From contig PLZW01000035.1 of the NCBI GenBank assembly GCA_003153575.1, forward strand, positions 176,148 through 240,147: DNA of 64,000 nt, read 5' to 3'. The notes below the pieces were generated by a model. The model saw nothing but the letters and a program-made list of their open reading frames with translations. It searched no databases and was not told where the DNA came from. The position numbers and the translations under genes were made by a program. This document shows positions 27,231 through 35,444 of the stretch, in pieces; positions within the stretch are counted from its first letter, which is position 1; every line of letters begins with the position of its first letter. The stretch comes from Acidimicrobiaceae bacterium. Its GTDB lineage: Bacteria; Actinomycetota; Acidimicrobiia; Acidimicrobiales; RAAP-2.

Positions 27231-29504
27231 TCAGTCCAGGGCGGACAGGGCCGTCGGGGGGGTCGTCAACGACACCACCGCCAGGCGCTGGGTGGGCCGG
27301 GTCAGGGCAACGTACAGCGTGCGCAGGCCCCGGGCCGTTTCGCCGGCGATGACGGCCGGCTCGACAACCACGACCGAGTCGAACTCCAGCCCATTGGCCG
27401 AGTCGGCCCCCAGCAGCACGAGGGGCTCGGACAGCCCTCCCTTGCGCATGTCCCGGGCGTCGACCACCGGGACACCCGACTCCTCGAGGGCGGCAGCCAG
27501 TACGTCGCGGAGCGACTCGGGGGTCAGGATCGCCACCCGGCCGGGTCGCACGGCGTCGACCTCCTCCTCGGCCGCCCTGGCCACGGCCCGGGCCAGGTCG
27601 CTCGTGGTCGCCGGGCCGTCGCTGCCCGTCACCTGCAGCATCCTGGGCTCGACCCCGGTGCGCCGCACCGGGGTGGGCGGGGCGAGCTCGGGAGCGGCCA
27701 CGGCCAGGACCCGGCTGGCCACGGCCAGGACCTCGGCGGGAGTGCGGTAGCTCACCGTGAGCTCGACGGTGCGGGCCGACCGCCGCCGCGGCAGGTGCTC
27801 GACGATGTCGTCCCACGAGGCCGGGGCCCACGGCGCGGTGGCCTGGGCGATGTCCCCCACCACCGTCATCGAGCCGGCCAGGGACCGTCTGGTCAGCATC
27901 CGCAGCTGCATGGGCGAGAGGTCCTGGACCTCGTCGACCACGATGTGCCCGTACTTGCGCACCGCCTCGTCGGCGCCCCCGTTGCGCGGCCCGAGCAGGT
28001 GCCGGGCCTCGTCGACCAGCGCGGCGTCGGCCGGGGTCCACGACACGTCGTCGAACGACGCCGAACGCGGACGCCGCAGCAGGGCCTGCTCCTCGGGGGA
28101 GAGGACCCCCCGGGCGGCGGCGGCGATCAGCGCCGGCGCGCCGTAGAGGTCGTGAAGCAGCTCGTGGGGCGACAGGCGGGGCCACATCCGGTCGAGGGCC
28201 TCGGCCAGCTCCGGAACCCGCTTCACTTTGCGTGAGAAGTCCTCGAAGTCGAACTCGTCGTCGTCGAGCTCGGCCGGATCCTCGTAACCGGGGAAGGCCG
28301 TCACCGACGACGGCGAGCCGGCGCCCAGCCGCTGCTGGGTCTGTCGGGCCCGGTCGGCCAGCACCTGGGCCACCGAGCGCTCGACCAGGCGCCGTCGGGC
28401 ATTATGGGTGCCCGGGCGGCGGCGGGCGCCCTCCACGATCGTGCGCGCGTCCTGCGAGCTGAGGCGCAGCACCAGTGCCCCGTAGGGCACCGCTACGTCC
28501 CCCGACAACGGGCGCTGGCGGGTGCGCACGGCCCGGGCGATCACTTTGGCCATCCGCACGTCGCCCTTCAGGCGGGCCACGTCGGCCGGGCCGTTCTCGC
28601 GGATCTTGATTTCGGGGACCAGGCCGGCCACGGTCGACAGTGTGACCCCCGTCTCGCCCAACGATGGCAGGACCTGTTCGATGTAGCGCAGGAACAGCGG
28701 GTTGGGCCCGACCACCAGCACCCCCTGGCGCTCGAGCGGGAACCGGTGGGTGTAGAGGAGGTAGGCGGCGCGGTGCAGGGCCACCGCCGTCTTGCCGGTG
28801 CCCGGACCACCTTGGACGACCAGGACGCCGCTGAGCGGCGAACGGATGATCTCGTCCTGCTCGGCCTGGATGGTCGAGACGATGTCGGTCATCCGGCCCG
28901 ACCGGGCCCGGTCCAGGGCGGCCAACAGGGCGGCGGGACCGCCGATGGGCAGGTCGCCCACGATCAACTCACCCGACGGGTCCCCGGGATGCTCCACCCC
29001 GTCGCTGCCCTCCACGGTGTCGGTCACATGGCCCGGGCTGGTGAATCGCTCGTCCTCGACGCTCACCACTTTGCGGCCCTGGAGGGCCAGGTGACGGCGC
29101 AGGACGAGACCGAGGGGGTCCCGTCCGGTGGCCCGGTAGAAGGGCTCGGCCACCGGTGCCCGCCAGTCGACTACCAGCGGCTCGTGGTCCGGCCCGTGGA
29201 TGGCCAGACGACCGATGTGGAAGGTCTCGGTGTCGGGGGGGGAGCCGTTGCCGTCGGGCCCGTCCTCGTCGACCACCCGGTCGATCCGCCCGAAGGTCAG
29301 CGCCTGGTCGCCGATATCGAGCTGCTCGAGTCGGGCCAGGCTGGTGCGCACGATGACGTCTCGCTCGGTGCGGGACTGGAAGGTGCCGCCCCTCCCGAGG
29401 TCGAGCACCCCTTCGAGCATGGAGTTGGCGTCGCCCCGCATGGCGTCCAGCCGCGCGTAGGCGAGGTCGACGAAGTCCTGCTCGGCCTCCAGCTCCGTCT
29501 CCAC
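27231..29504 (-). CDS. HelD/HelR-type UvrD-like ATPase (RNA polymerase recycling factor)
   Basis: Superfamily 1 motor protein of about 757 residues that, by family knowledge, binds RNA polymerase and releases stalled or inhibited complexes. An N-terminal coiled-coil-like segment (ELEAEQDFVDLAYARLDAM) leads into VVDWRAPVAEPFYRA, a HelD hallmark. Walker A is QGGPGTGKTAVALHRAAYL, motif II is VVDEVQDLSPMQL and the late motifs include VSYRTPAEV and LYVALTRPTQRLAVV. GTG 29504 is preferred over 29510 because it leaves proper spacing from AGGAGG. Divergent from the heme operon. Some members protect against rifamycins, but that is not shown here. Confidence 0.88.
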   Translation of the reverse strand: METELEAEQDFVDLAYARLDAMRGDANSMLEGVLDLGRGGTFQSRTERDVIVRTSLARLEQLDIGDQALTFGRIDRVVDEDGPDGNGSPPDTETFHIGRLAIHGPDHEPLVVDWRAPVAEPFYRATGRDPLGLVLRRHLALQGRKVVSVEDERFTSPGHVTDTVEGSDGVEHPGDPSGELIVGDLPIGGPAALLAALDRARSGRMTDIVSTIQAEQDEIIRSPLSGVLVVQGGPGTGKTAVALHRAAYLLYTHRFPLERQGVLVVGPNPLFLRYIEQVLPSLGETGVTLSTVAGLVPEIKIRENGPADVARLKGDVRMAKVIARAVRTRQRPLSGDVAVPYGALVLRLSSQDARTIVEGARRRPGTHNARRRLVERSVAQVLADRARQTQQRLGAGSPSSVTAFPGYEDPAELDDDEFDFEDFSRKVKRVPELAEALDRMWPRLSPHELLHDLYGAPALIAAAARGVLSPEEQALLRRPRSASFDDVSWTPADAALVDEARHLLGPRNGGADEAVRKYGHIVVDEVQDLSPMQLRMLTRRSLAGSMTVVGDIAQATAPWAPASWDDIVEHLPRRRSARTVELTVSYRTPAEVLAVASRVLAVAAPELAPPTPVRRTGVEPRMLQVTGSDGPATTSDLARAVARAAEEEVDAVRPGRVAILTPESLRDVLAAALEESGVPVVDARDMRKGGLSEPLVLLGADSANGLEFDSVVVVEPAVIAGETARGLRTLYVALTRPTQRLAVVSLTTPPTALSALD

Positions 29505-29651
29505 CCCCACCTCCTGTCTGGCCTGCGCCTGTCCGGAGCCCGAACCCCGGGCGGTGCTTCCGGCTCAGGGGAACCCTCGATTGTATGCGCCGGGGGCCGG
29601 GCGCGCTCCAAGGGGCGTGGCGCCGCTCCCGGAGGCGGGGTCGACCACTCC

Positions 29652-29657
29652 TAGACT
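29652..29657 (+). promoter_or_regulatory. -10 element (TAGACT) of the leaderless hemE operon
   Basis: TAGACT lies exactly 6 nt upstream of the hemE ATG, placing the transcription start at or next to the start codon for the hemE-hemH-hemY-lnt transcript. Confidence 0.5.
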
Positions 29658-29663
29658 CGGCCC

Positions 29664-30767
29664 ATGTCCACCGCAGCGCCGCGCGCGCCCGGCGGGTCCG
29701 CTGATGCGCCCGGCCGCTTCGACGACACCCCGTTCATCCGGGCCTGCCGCGGCCAGTCCGTGCCCCACGTCCCCGTGTGGTTCATGCGCCAGGCGGGTCG
29801 GTCCCTGCCCGAGTACCGGGCGGCCCGGGGGGCGGGCAGCATCCTCGACGCCATCGCCCAGCCGGAGCTGGTGGCCGAGCTCACCCGCCAGCCCGTCGAT
29901 CGCTACGGCACCGACGCCGCCATCTTCTTCAGCGACATCGTGGTGCCGGCCGCCGCCGTCGGCTTCGGCGTCGACGTCGCTCCGGGCACCGGCCCCGTGG
30001 TGGCCGAGCCCTTCCGCTCGGCAGCCGACCTCGCCCGCCTGCGGCCCCTCGAGCCCGAAGTCGACACCCCCTACGTGATCGAGGCGGTAGACCTGCTCAG
30101 CCGATCGCTCGACGTGCCCCTCATCGGCTTCGCCGGTGGGCCGTTCACCGTGGCCAGCTACCTGGTCGAGGGTGGGCCGTCCAAGAACTTCACCCGTGTC
30201 AAGTCGCTGATGCAATCGGATCCCGGCCTGTGGCACGACCTGGTGGAGCGCCTGACCGACATGGCATTGGCCTCGCTGCGTTCGCAGCTGGACGCCGGGG
30301 TCGCAGCCGTGCAGGTCTTCGACAGCTGGGCCGGCATCCTGAGCCCCCGCCACTACGCCGAACTGGTGCTGCCGGCCACCACCCGCCTGTTCGCCGACCT
30401 GGAGGCGTCCCACCCCGGCACCCCCACCATCCTCTTCGGGGTGGGCACGGGCGAGCTCCTCGGACTCATGTCGACCGCCGGCCCATCGGTGGTGGGCATC
30501 GACTGGCGGGTGCCCCTCGACGAGGCACGCCGCCGGGTCGGTGCCGGCGTGGCCGTGCAGGGCAACCTCGACCCGGCGATGTGCCTCGGATCGTGGAAGG
30601 TGGCCGCCGCCGAGACCCGGGAGGTGCTCGACCGGGCCGGCACCACCCCTGGCCACGTCTTCAACCTGGGCCACGGCGTGCTGCCCGAGACCGACCCGGG
30701 CATCCTCGAACAGGTGGTGGCGCTGGTCCACGCCGAAGGCCGGGCCGGCGTGGGGACGCTTCAGTGA
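29664..30767 (+). CDS. hemE: Uroporphyrinogen decarboxylase
   Basis: Converts uroporphyrinogen III to coproporphyrinogen III by four decarboxylations in the cytoplasm; 367 residues. It shows VPVWFMRQAGRSLPEYR (about 36-52, with the substrate-binding arginines), the first signature, and GFAGGPFTVASYLVEGG, the second. The catalytic aspartate is in IFFSDIVVPA. First gene of hemE-hemH-hemY-lnt, each overlapping the next by 4 nt. Supplies precursor for the heme needed by the cta and qcr cytochromes encoded nearby. Confidence 0.95.
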   Translation: MSTAAPRAPGGSADAPGRFDDTPFIRACRGQSVPHVPVWFMRQAGRSLPEYRAARGAGSILDAIAQPELVAELTRQPVDRYGTDAAIFFSDIVVPAAAVGFGVDVAPGTGPVVAEPFRSAADLARLRPLEPEVDTPYVIEAVDLLSRSLDVPLIGFAGGPFTVASYLVEGGPSKNFTRVKSLMQSDPGLWHDLVERLTDMALASLRSQLDAGVAAVQVFDSWAGILSPRHYAELVLPATTRLFADLEASHPGTPTILFGVGTGELLGLMSTAGPSVVGIDWRVPLDEARRRVGAGVAVQGNLDPAMCLGSWKVAAAETREVLDRAGTTPGHVFNLGHGVLPETDPGILEQVVALVHAEGRAGVGTLQ

Positions 30768-31708
30768 CCGCTCGCACCGGCGTCCTGGTCATGGCCCATG
30801 GGACACCTGACACCCCGGAGGGGATCGAGCCCTTCTACACCCGGATCCGCCGGGGCCGGCCGCCGACACCGGCGCAGCTGTCGGAACTGACCCGGCGCTA
30901 CGAGGCCATCGGCGGCACGTCGCCGCTGACCGCCCGCACCGTTGCCCAGGTCGACGGGCTGGCCGCCGCCCTCGAGGCGACCGACCCCGGTCGGTTCGTC
31001 GTGCGCCTCGGGACCAAGTACGTGCCGCCCACCATCGAGGAGGGCATGGCGGAACTGGCCGCCGAGGGTGTCGATGGCGTGGTGGGCATCGTCCTCACCC
31101 CGCACCAGTCGACCATGGGCTCCGGCGAGTACTTCGCCCGGGCCAGCGCCGCAGCCGGACAAGTGGAACCGCCGCTCGAACTCACCGTGATCCCCTCGTG
31201 GCACCGGACCGCGCCGCTCGCCACGCTGCTGGCCGCTCGCACCCGGGCCGCGCTCAACACGCTCGGGCCCGAGGCCCGTGCGCAGGTGGCGGTGTTCTTC
31301 ACCGCCCACAGCCTTCCGGTCCGTGCCGTGGCTGACGGCGACCCCTACCCTGCCCAGGTGGCCGAGTCCGGGGCCGACATCGCCGGTCTCCTCGACCTCG
31401 ACGCCGATCCCTTTGTCACCTGGAGCACCGCCTGGCAGAGCGCCGGCCGCACCGACGACCCCTGGATCGGCCCCGACCTGCTGGCCGAGATGAAGCGGGT
31501 GGCGGCCGACGGGGCCACTGCGGTGGTGGTGTGCGCCGTCGGGTTCGTCTCCGACCACCTCGAGGTCCTCTACGACCTCGACATCGAGGCCCGGGACGTG
31601 GCCTGTGCCCTCGGAATGGCCTTCGCCCGCACCATCTCGCTCGACGACGACCCCGCCTTCCTCGCCATGTTGGCCGCCGTCGTGGTGGCCGCCGTGGACG
31701 GCGCGTGA
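30764..31708 (+). CDS. hemH: Ferrochelatase (probably coproporphyrin ferrochelatase)
   Basis: Inserts Fe2+ into a porphyrin; 314 residues. GTG 30764 overlaps the hemE stop; the 643-residue ORF in the track is a read-through. It contains GVLVMAHGTPDTPEGIEPFY, VIPSWHRTAPL (with the metal-site histidine) and FFTAHSLPVRAV, the typical ferrochelatase blocks, and VVVCAVGFVSDHLEVLYDLDIEA at the end with the catalytic glutamate. In actinobacteria the substrate is usually coproporphyrin III, followed by HemQ; a hemQ gene is not in this window, so the pathway variant is inferred. Confidence 0.93.
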   Translation: MTARTGVLVMAHGTPDTPEGIEPFYTRIRRGRPPTPAQLSELTRRYEAIGGTSPLTARTVAQVDGLAAALEATDPGRFVVRLGTKYVPPTIEEGMAELAAEGVDGVVGIVLTPHQSTMGSGEYFARASAAAGQVEPPLELTVIPSWHRTAPLATLLAARTRAALNTLGPEARAQVAVFFTAHSLPVRAVADGDPYPAQVAESGADIAGLLDLDADPFVTWSTAWQSAGRTDDPWIGPDLLAEMKRVAADGATAVVVCAVGFVSDHLEVLYDLDIEARDVACALGMAFARTISLDDDPAFLAMLAAVVVAAVDGA

Positions 31709-33243
31709 CCGACGATCCGGTCTCTACCGGGCCGATCATCGCCGTGGTCGGAGGCGGCATGGCCGGCCTGTCCGCCGCCTGGGAGCTGACCCGGACCCGT
31801 GTCGGCCGGGAAACGCCGCGTGTGATCGTCCTGGAGGCCGGCAACCGGGTCGGCGGCAAGGTGCGCTCGACCGAGTTCTGCGGCCGCACCGTGGACCTGG
31901 CGGGTGACGCATTCCTGGCCCGACGCCCCGAGGCCACGCAGCTGTGCGACGAGCTCGGCCTGACCGGTGCTCTGGTGGCGCCGGGAACGAGCGGCGCCTC
32001 GCTGTGGGTCCGCGGCCGGCTGCGGATGATGCCCGCCGGGGTGAACCTCGGGGTGCCGACGAAGGCGTGGCCAATGGTGCGGTCGGGCATCCTCAGCCCG
32101 GCCGGCCTGCTGCGGGCCGCCGTCGACCTGGTGGCCCCCCACCGCGGGGAGCCGCAGGCCACGGGCGACCGGTCGGTGGGCGACATCGTGGGGTCCCGCT
32201 TGGGCCACCAGGTGGTGGAACGCTTGGTCGACCCCCTGATCGGCGGGATCCACGCCGGGGGCGTCGCCGACCTGAGCGCCGAGGCCACCTTCCCGCCCCT
32301 TCTGACCGCCGACCGCCGGCCCGGCAGCCTGGTGCGCGCCCTCCGGCGGGGACCGTCGCCCGGGGGATTGGCGCCACCGCCGGACGCCGCGCCGGCGCCG
32401 GTGTTCTGGTCGCTCGACGGCAGTGCCGCCCGCCTGCCCGCCGAACTGGCGTCCGCCCTCGCCGTCCAGGGGGTGCCCGTCCACACCGGGGTGGCCGTGG
32501 AGTCGCTCGCCCGCAGACCTGTTGATGACGCGGGACCGACGTGGCGTCTGACCCTGGCCGGCGATGCCGACGCCGTGCCCGGCACCGCCGGGTCGTCAGA
32601 CTCCGTGCGTCACCTGGACGTGGACGCGGTGGTGCTGGCCGTGCCGGCCGGCCAGGCCGCGGGGCTGCTGGCCGGCCACGCCCCGCTCGCCTCGTCGCTG
32701 CTCGGAGACGTCGAGCACTCGTCGGTCACCGTGGTCACCCTGTCGATGGCGGCCGGCTCCGTCCGCAGCCCGCTCGTCGGCACCGGATTCCTCGTCCCGC
32801 GGACCTCGACGATAGGTGGCCGGCCCGCCCTGATCACCGGGTGCACCTACCTCAGCCGCAAGTGGCCGGGTCTGGCCCGAACCGAGGACGAGCTGATCCG
32901 CCTATCGGTCGGCCGCCACGGCGACACCCGGCCGGACTCCCTCGACGACGATGAGCTGACGGCCGCCGCCGTGGCCGAGCTGGGCGCCGTGCTCGACGTC
33001 GCCGGCCGCCCCCGTGCCTCGATGGTCACCCGTTGGGACGGCGCCTTTCCGCAGTACCGGGTCGGGCACCTCGCCCGGACGGCCACCATCGAACTGGCCG
33101 TGGCCGCGCTGCCCGGTGTGGCCGTGGCCGGTGCCACCTACCGGGGGGTGGGCATCCCTGCGGTCATAGGCAGCGGCCGGACGGCGGCCCGCACCGTGCT
33201 CCGGTCGCTCGACGGAGCTGCACCGGCCCGACCCGGCCGATGA
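31705..33243 (+). CDS. hemY: FAD-dependent protoporphyrinogen/coproporphyrinogen III oxidase
   Basis: Oxidises coproporphyrinogen III (or protoporphyrinogen IX) to the porphyrin using FAD and O2; 512 residues. The dinucleotide fold is VVGGGMAGLSAAWEL (about 13-27), followed by the glutamate of IVLEAGNRVGGKVRS. DPLIGGIHAGG in the middle is characteristic of HemY/HemG. The C-terminus carries a second FAD-binding block (GVAVAGATYRGVGIPAVIGSGRTAA). GTG 31705 overlaps the hemH stop. Operon order here puts the oxidase after the chelatase although it acts before it. Confidence 0.93.
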   Translation: MTDDPVSTGPIIAVVGGGMAGLSAAWELTRTRVGRETPRVIVLEAGNRVGGKVRSTEFCGRTVDLAGDAFLARRPEATQLCDELGLTGALVAPGTSGASLWVRGRLRMMPAGVNLGVPTKAWPMVRSGILSPAGLLRAAVDLVAPHRGEPQATGDRSVGDIVGSRLGHQVVERLVDPLIGGIHAGGVADLSAEATFPPLLTADRRPGSLVRALRRGPSPGGLAPPPDAAPAPVFWSLDGSAARLPAELASALAVQGVPVHTGVAVESLARRPVDDAGPTWRLTLAGDADAVPGTAGSSDSVRHLDVDAVVLAVPAGQAAGLLAGHAPLASSLLGDVEHSSVTVVTLSMAAGSVRSPLVGTGFLVPRTSTIGGRPALITGCTYLSRKWPGLARTEDELIRLSVGRHGDTRPDSLDDDELTAAAVAELGAVLDVAGRPRASMVTRWDGAFPQYRVGHLARTATIELAVAALPGVAVAGATYRGVGIPAVIGSGRTAARTVLRSLDGAAPARPGR

Positions 33244-34961
33244 GTCCCGGGCCCGAGGGCGGCCCGGCCCTCGCCGCCGATCCGGCCACCTCCGAGAAGG
33301 TCCCGTGGCGACCGTCCCGCATGTCGATGACACCGCGACCCGACACCGTCCGACCCGGCCGGGGACGGGTAACCGTGCCGGCGGTGGCGTCCGGACTCGG
33401 TCTGGCGCTGTCCCTCCCCCCCTGGGGCTTCTGGGTCCTGGCCTTCCCGGCAGCCGGCCTGCTGTGGTGGCGGCTCGGCGGGCTCCGACCGCGGACCCGG
33501 CTGTGGGCCGGGTGGCTGGCCGGCCTCGGGTGCTACATCCCCGGTCTCTTGTTCGCCCGCGCCTTCACCCTGCTCGGCGCAGCGGTGCTCATCGCCGTCG
33601 AGGCGCTGTTCGTCGGCGTCGCCTGCCTGGCCGTCCCCCGCGGTCCGGCGGTGGCCCGGGCCCTGGCCTTCCCCGCCGCCATGACGTTGGCTGAGGCGGC
33701 CCGCCAGGCGTGGCCGTTCGGGGGCCTGCCCATCGGCGGGGTCTTCCTCGGCCAGGCCGGCGGGCCGGTGCTGGGCGTGGCACGAATCGGCGGCCCGCTC
33801 GGCCTCACTCTGGCCGTGTACGTCGGCGGGGTCGGACTCGGCGCGCTGGGCACAGCCGTGGCCCGTGCCGTCCGCGACCGTTCCCGCATCCGCGAGTTCG
33901 ACCTATCGGGCGCCGGGTCGGACAGCGGAGGCGACCACGCCGGCGCGCCGCTCGGCGGGTCCGGGTGGCGCGGGGCCCTGGCCGGACTCGGGACCCTGGC
34001 CGCCACCGGCGCCGTCGCCGTGGTGGCGATGGTGGGGGCCGGAGTGGCGGCCGCCCACGCCCCGGACGGCGGCCCGTCGGTGGGCACGGTGACGGCGGCG
34101 GCTGTCCAGGGCGGCGGGGTGCGCGGTGTGGCCAAGTCCCAGGTCGATCCGGCCGTGGTGCTCGCCGCCGCCGTGGCCGGCACCGAGCCGCTCACCCACC
34201 GGTCCCCCGGCACCGGACCCCAACTGGTGCTGTGGCCCGAGGACGTGGTGGCCCTCGACGGGCCCCTCGATGGTTCGGCCGAGGAGGCCGCACTCGCGCA
34301 GCTGGCCGTCGCCCTGCACGCCACCCTCGTGGTCGGCGTCACCGAGACCCTGTCGGACACCGCCTTCCGGAACGAGGTGGTGGCGTTCGGCCCCGACGGC
34401 TCCATCGTGAGCCGGTACGAGAAGGTGCACCGGGTCCCCTTCGGCGAGTACGTCCCCTGGCGTCCGTTCTTCGCCAAGCTGGCGAACCTGTCGGCCGTGT
34501 CCCGGGACGCGGTGCCCGGCACCGGGACGGGTTTGCTCACCACGCCGGCTGGCCCGCTCGGGGCCATGATCTCCTACGAGGTGTTCTACGCCGACCGCGG
34601 CAGGTCGTCGGTGCGGGCCGGAGCCCAGCTGCTCGTGGTCCCCACCAACACTTCCTCGTACGCCGCCGCCCAGATCCCCACCCAGGAGATCGCCGCCAGC
34701 AAGGTCCAGGCCGTGCAGCTGGGCCGCGACCTCCTCCAGGCCGCGCCCACCGGTTTTTCGGCCTGGATCACCCACCGCGGCGACCTCCTGGCCCGGTCGG
34801 TCCTCGGCACCCGCCAGGTGGTCCCGGCCGTGCTCGACCGGCGCACCGGGACGACGGTCTACGTGCGGTGGGGCGACCTGCCGGTGCTGGTCGCCTCGGG
34901 ATCGGCCCTGGCGGCCGGTTGGTGGCTGGCGGTCCGCCGGAGGGGGCCGGACTACTCGTAG
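33240..34961 (+). CDS. lnt: Apolipoprotein N-acyltransferase with Ser at the nucleophile position
   Basis: Integral membrane protein of 573 residues that would N-acylate lipoproteins. About six to eight helices fill the first 275 residues, with PPWGFWVLAFPAAGLLWWR typical of Lnt. The C-terminal nitrilase domain keeps the glutamate (LWPEDVV, E334) and lysine (YEKVHRVPFGEYVPW, K395) of the triad. However, the segment equivalent to E. coli Cys387 reads GAMISYEVFY, placing serine at 445. An insertion of about 45 residues with SGAGSDSGGDHAGAP separates helices. ATG 33240 overlaps the hemY stop. Activity is uncertain; see findings. Confidence 0.85.
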   Translation: MSPGPEGGPALAADPATSEKVPWRPSRMSMTPRPDTVRPGRGRVTVPAVASGLGLALSLPPWGFWVLAFPAAGLLWWRLGGLRPRTRLWAGWLAGLGCYIPGLLFARAFTLLGAAVLIAVEALFVGVACLAVPRGPAVARALAFPAAMTLAEAARQAWPFGGLPIGGVFLGQAGGPVLGVARIGGPLGLTLAVYVGGVGLGALGTAVARAVRDRSRIREFDLSGAGSDSGGDHAGAPLGGSGWRGALAGLGTLAATGAVAVVAMVGAGVAAAHAPDGGPSVGTVTAAAVQGGGVRGVAKSQVDPAVVLAAAVAGTEPLTHRSPGTGPQLVLWPEDVVALDGPLDGSAEEAALAQLAVALHATLVVGVTETLSDTAFRNEVVAFGPDGSIVSRYEKVHRVPFGEYVPWRPFFAKLANLSAVSRDAVPGTGTGLLTTPAGPLGAMISYEVFYADRGRSSVRAGAQLLVVPTNTSSYAAAQIPTQEIAASKVQAVQLGRDLLQAAPTGFSAWITHRGDLLARSVLGTRQVVPAVLDRRTGTTVYVRWGDLPVLVASGSALAAGWWLAVRRRGPDYS

Positions 34962-35440
34962 TAGCCGGAGTGGATGTACACGCAGGGGATGCCCATGGCG
35001 TGGAACATGGCGAAGTTGTTGGGGTCGTCCTCGAATGCCAGACGCAGGTCGAACCCGAAGTGGCGGAGCTCGTCCACCGAGTCCCGCTTGTACCAGGTCA
35101 CCTGGGAGTAGTCCCCCCTGGCCCGCATGACGAGCAGGTCCCAGCGCAGGTCGTAGCGGTCGAGCCAGGCCAGGGTCTGGGGCTGGACCCGCATGGGGCG
35201 TCCGGTCAGCAAGACGATCTGGAGCTTCGGGTCGAGCAGCTCGAGTACGCGCGCCAGCTCGGCGATGACGGCGTCCTCGGCGCACGCGTCGAAGAAGGCG
35301 TCCCAGTTGCGCCGGCCCTGCTCGATGAAGTGCTGGCGGCCGACGGCGTCGGACAGGACACCGTCCATGTCGAAGACCACCGCCTCACCGGGCTGTTCGA
35401 TCCGTCCATCGCGCCACGCCCAGTTGCCCGGTTCGCCCAC
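34952..35440 (-). CDS. HAD-like phosphatase (PNKP/acid phosphatase-like)
   Basis: A 162-residue haloacid-dehalogenase fold protein. Motif I is VVFDMDGVLSD (nucleophile and acid Asp), motif II is VLLTGRP, and the acidic pair of motif IV is in LAFEDDPNN. These show an intact Mg2+-dependent phosphohydrolase site with little cap domain. Close relatives include phage-type polynucleotide kinase 3'-phosphatases, so a nucleotide or nucleic-acid phosphatase role is possible. The stop overlaps the lnt 3' end convergently by 10 nt. It sits 4 nt upstream of acsA's stop on the same strand. Confidence 0.82.
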   Translation of the reverse strand: MGEPGNWAWRDGRIEQPGEAVVFDMDGVLSDAVGRQHFIEQGRRNWDAFFDACAEDAVIAELARVLELLDPKLQIVLLTGRPMRVQPQTLAWLDRYDLRWDLLVMRARGDYSQVTWYKRDSVDELRHFGFDLRLAFEDDPNNFAMFHAMGIPCVYIHSGYYE

Positions 35441-35444
35441 GCCG

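Noticed and set aside
26451-28235. 594-residue + strand ORF antisense to ctaE and helD
   Set aside because: Composition is Gly/Arg/His/Gln-rich and the opposite strand has clear conserved proteins.
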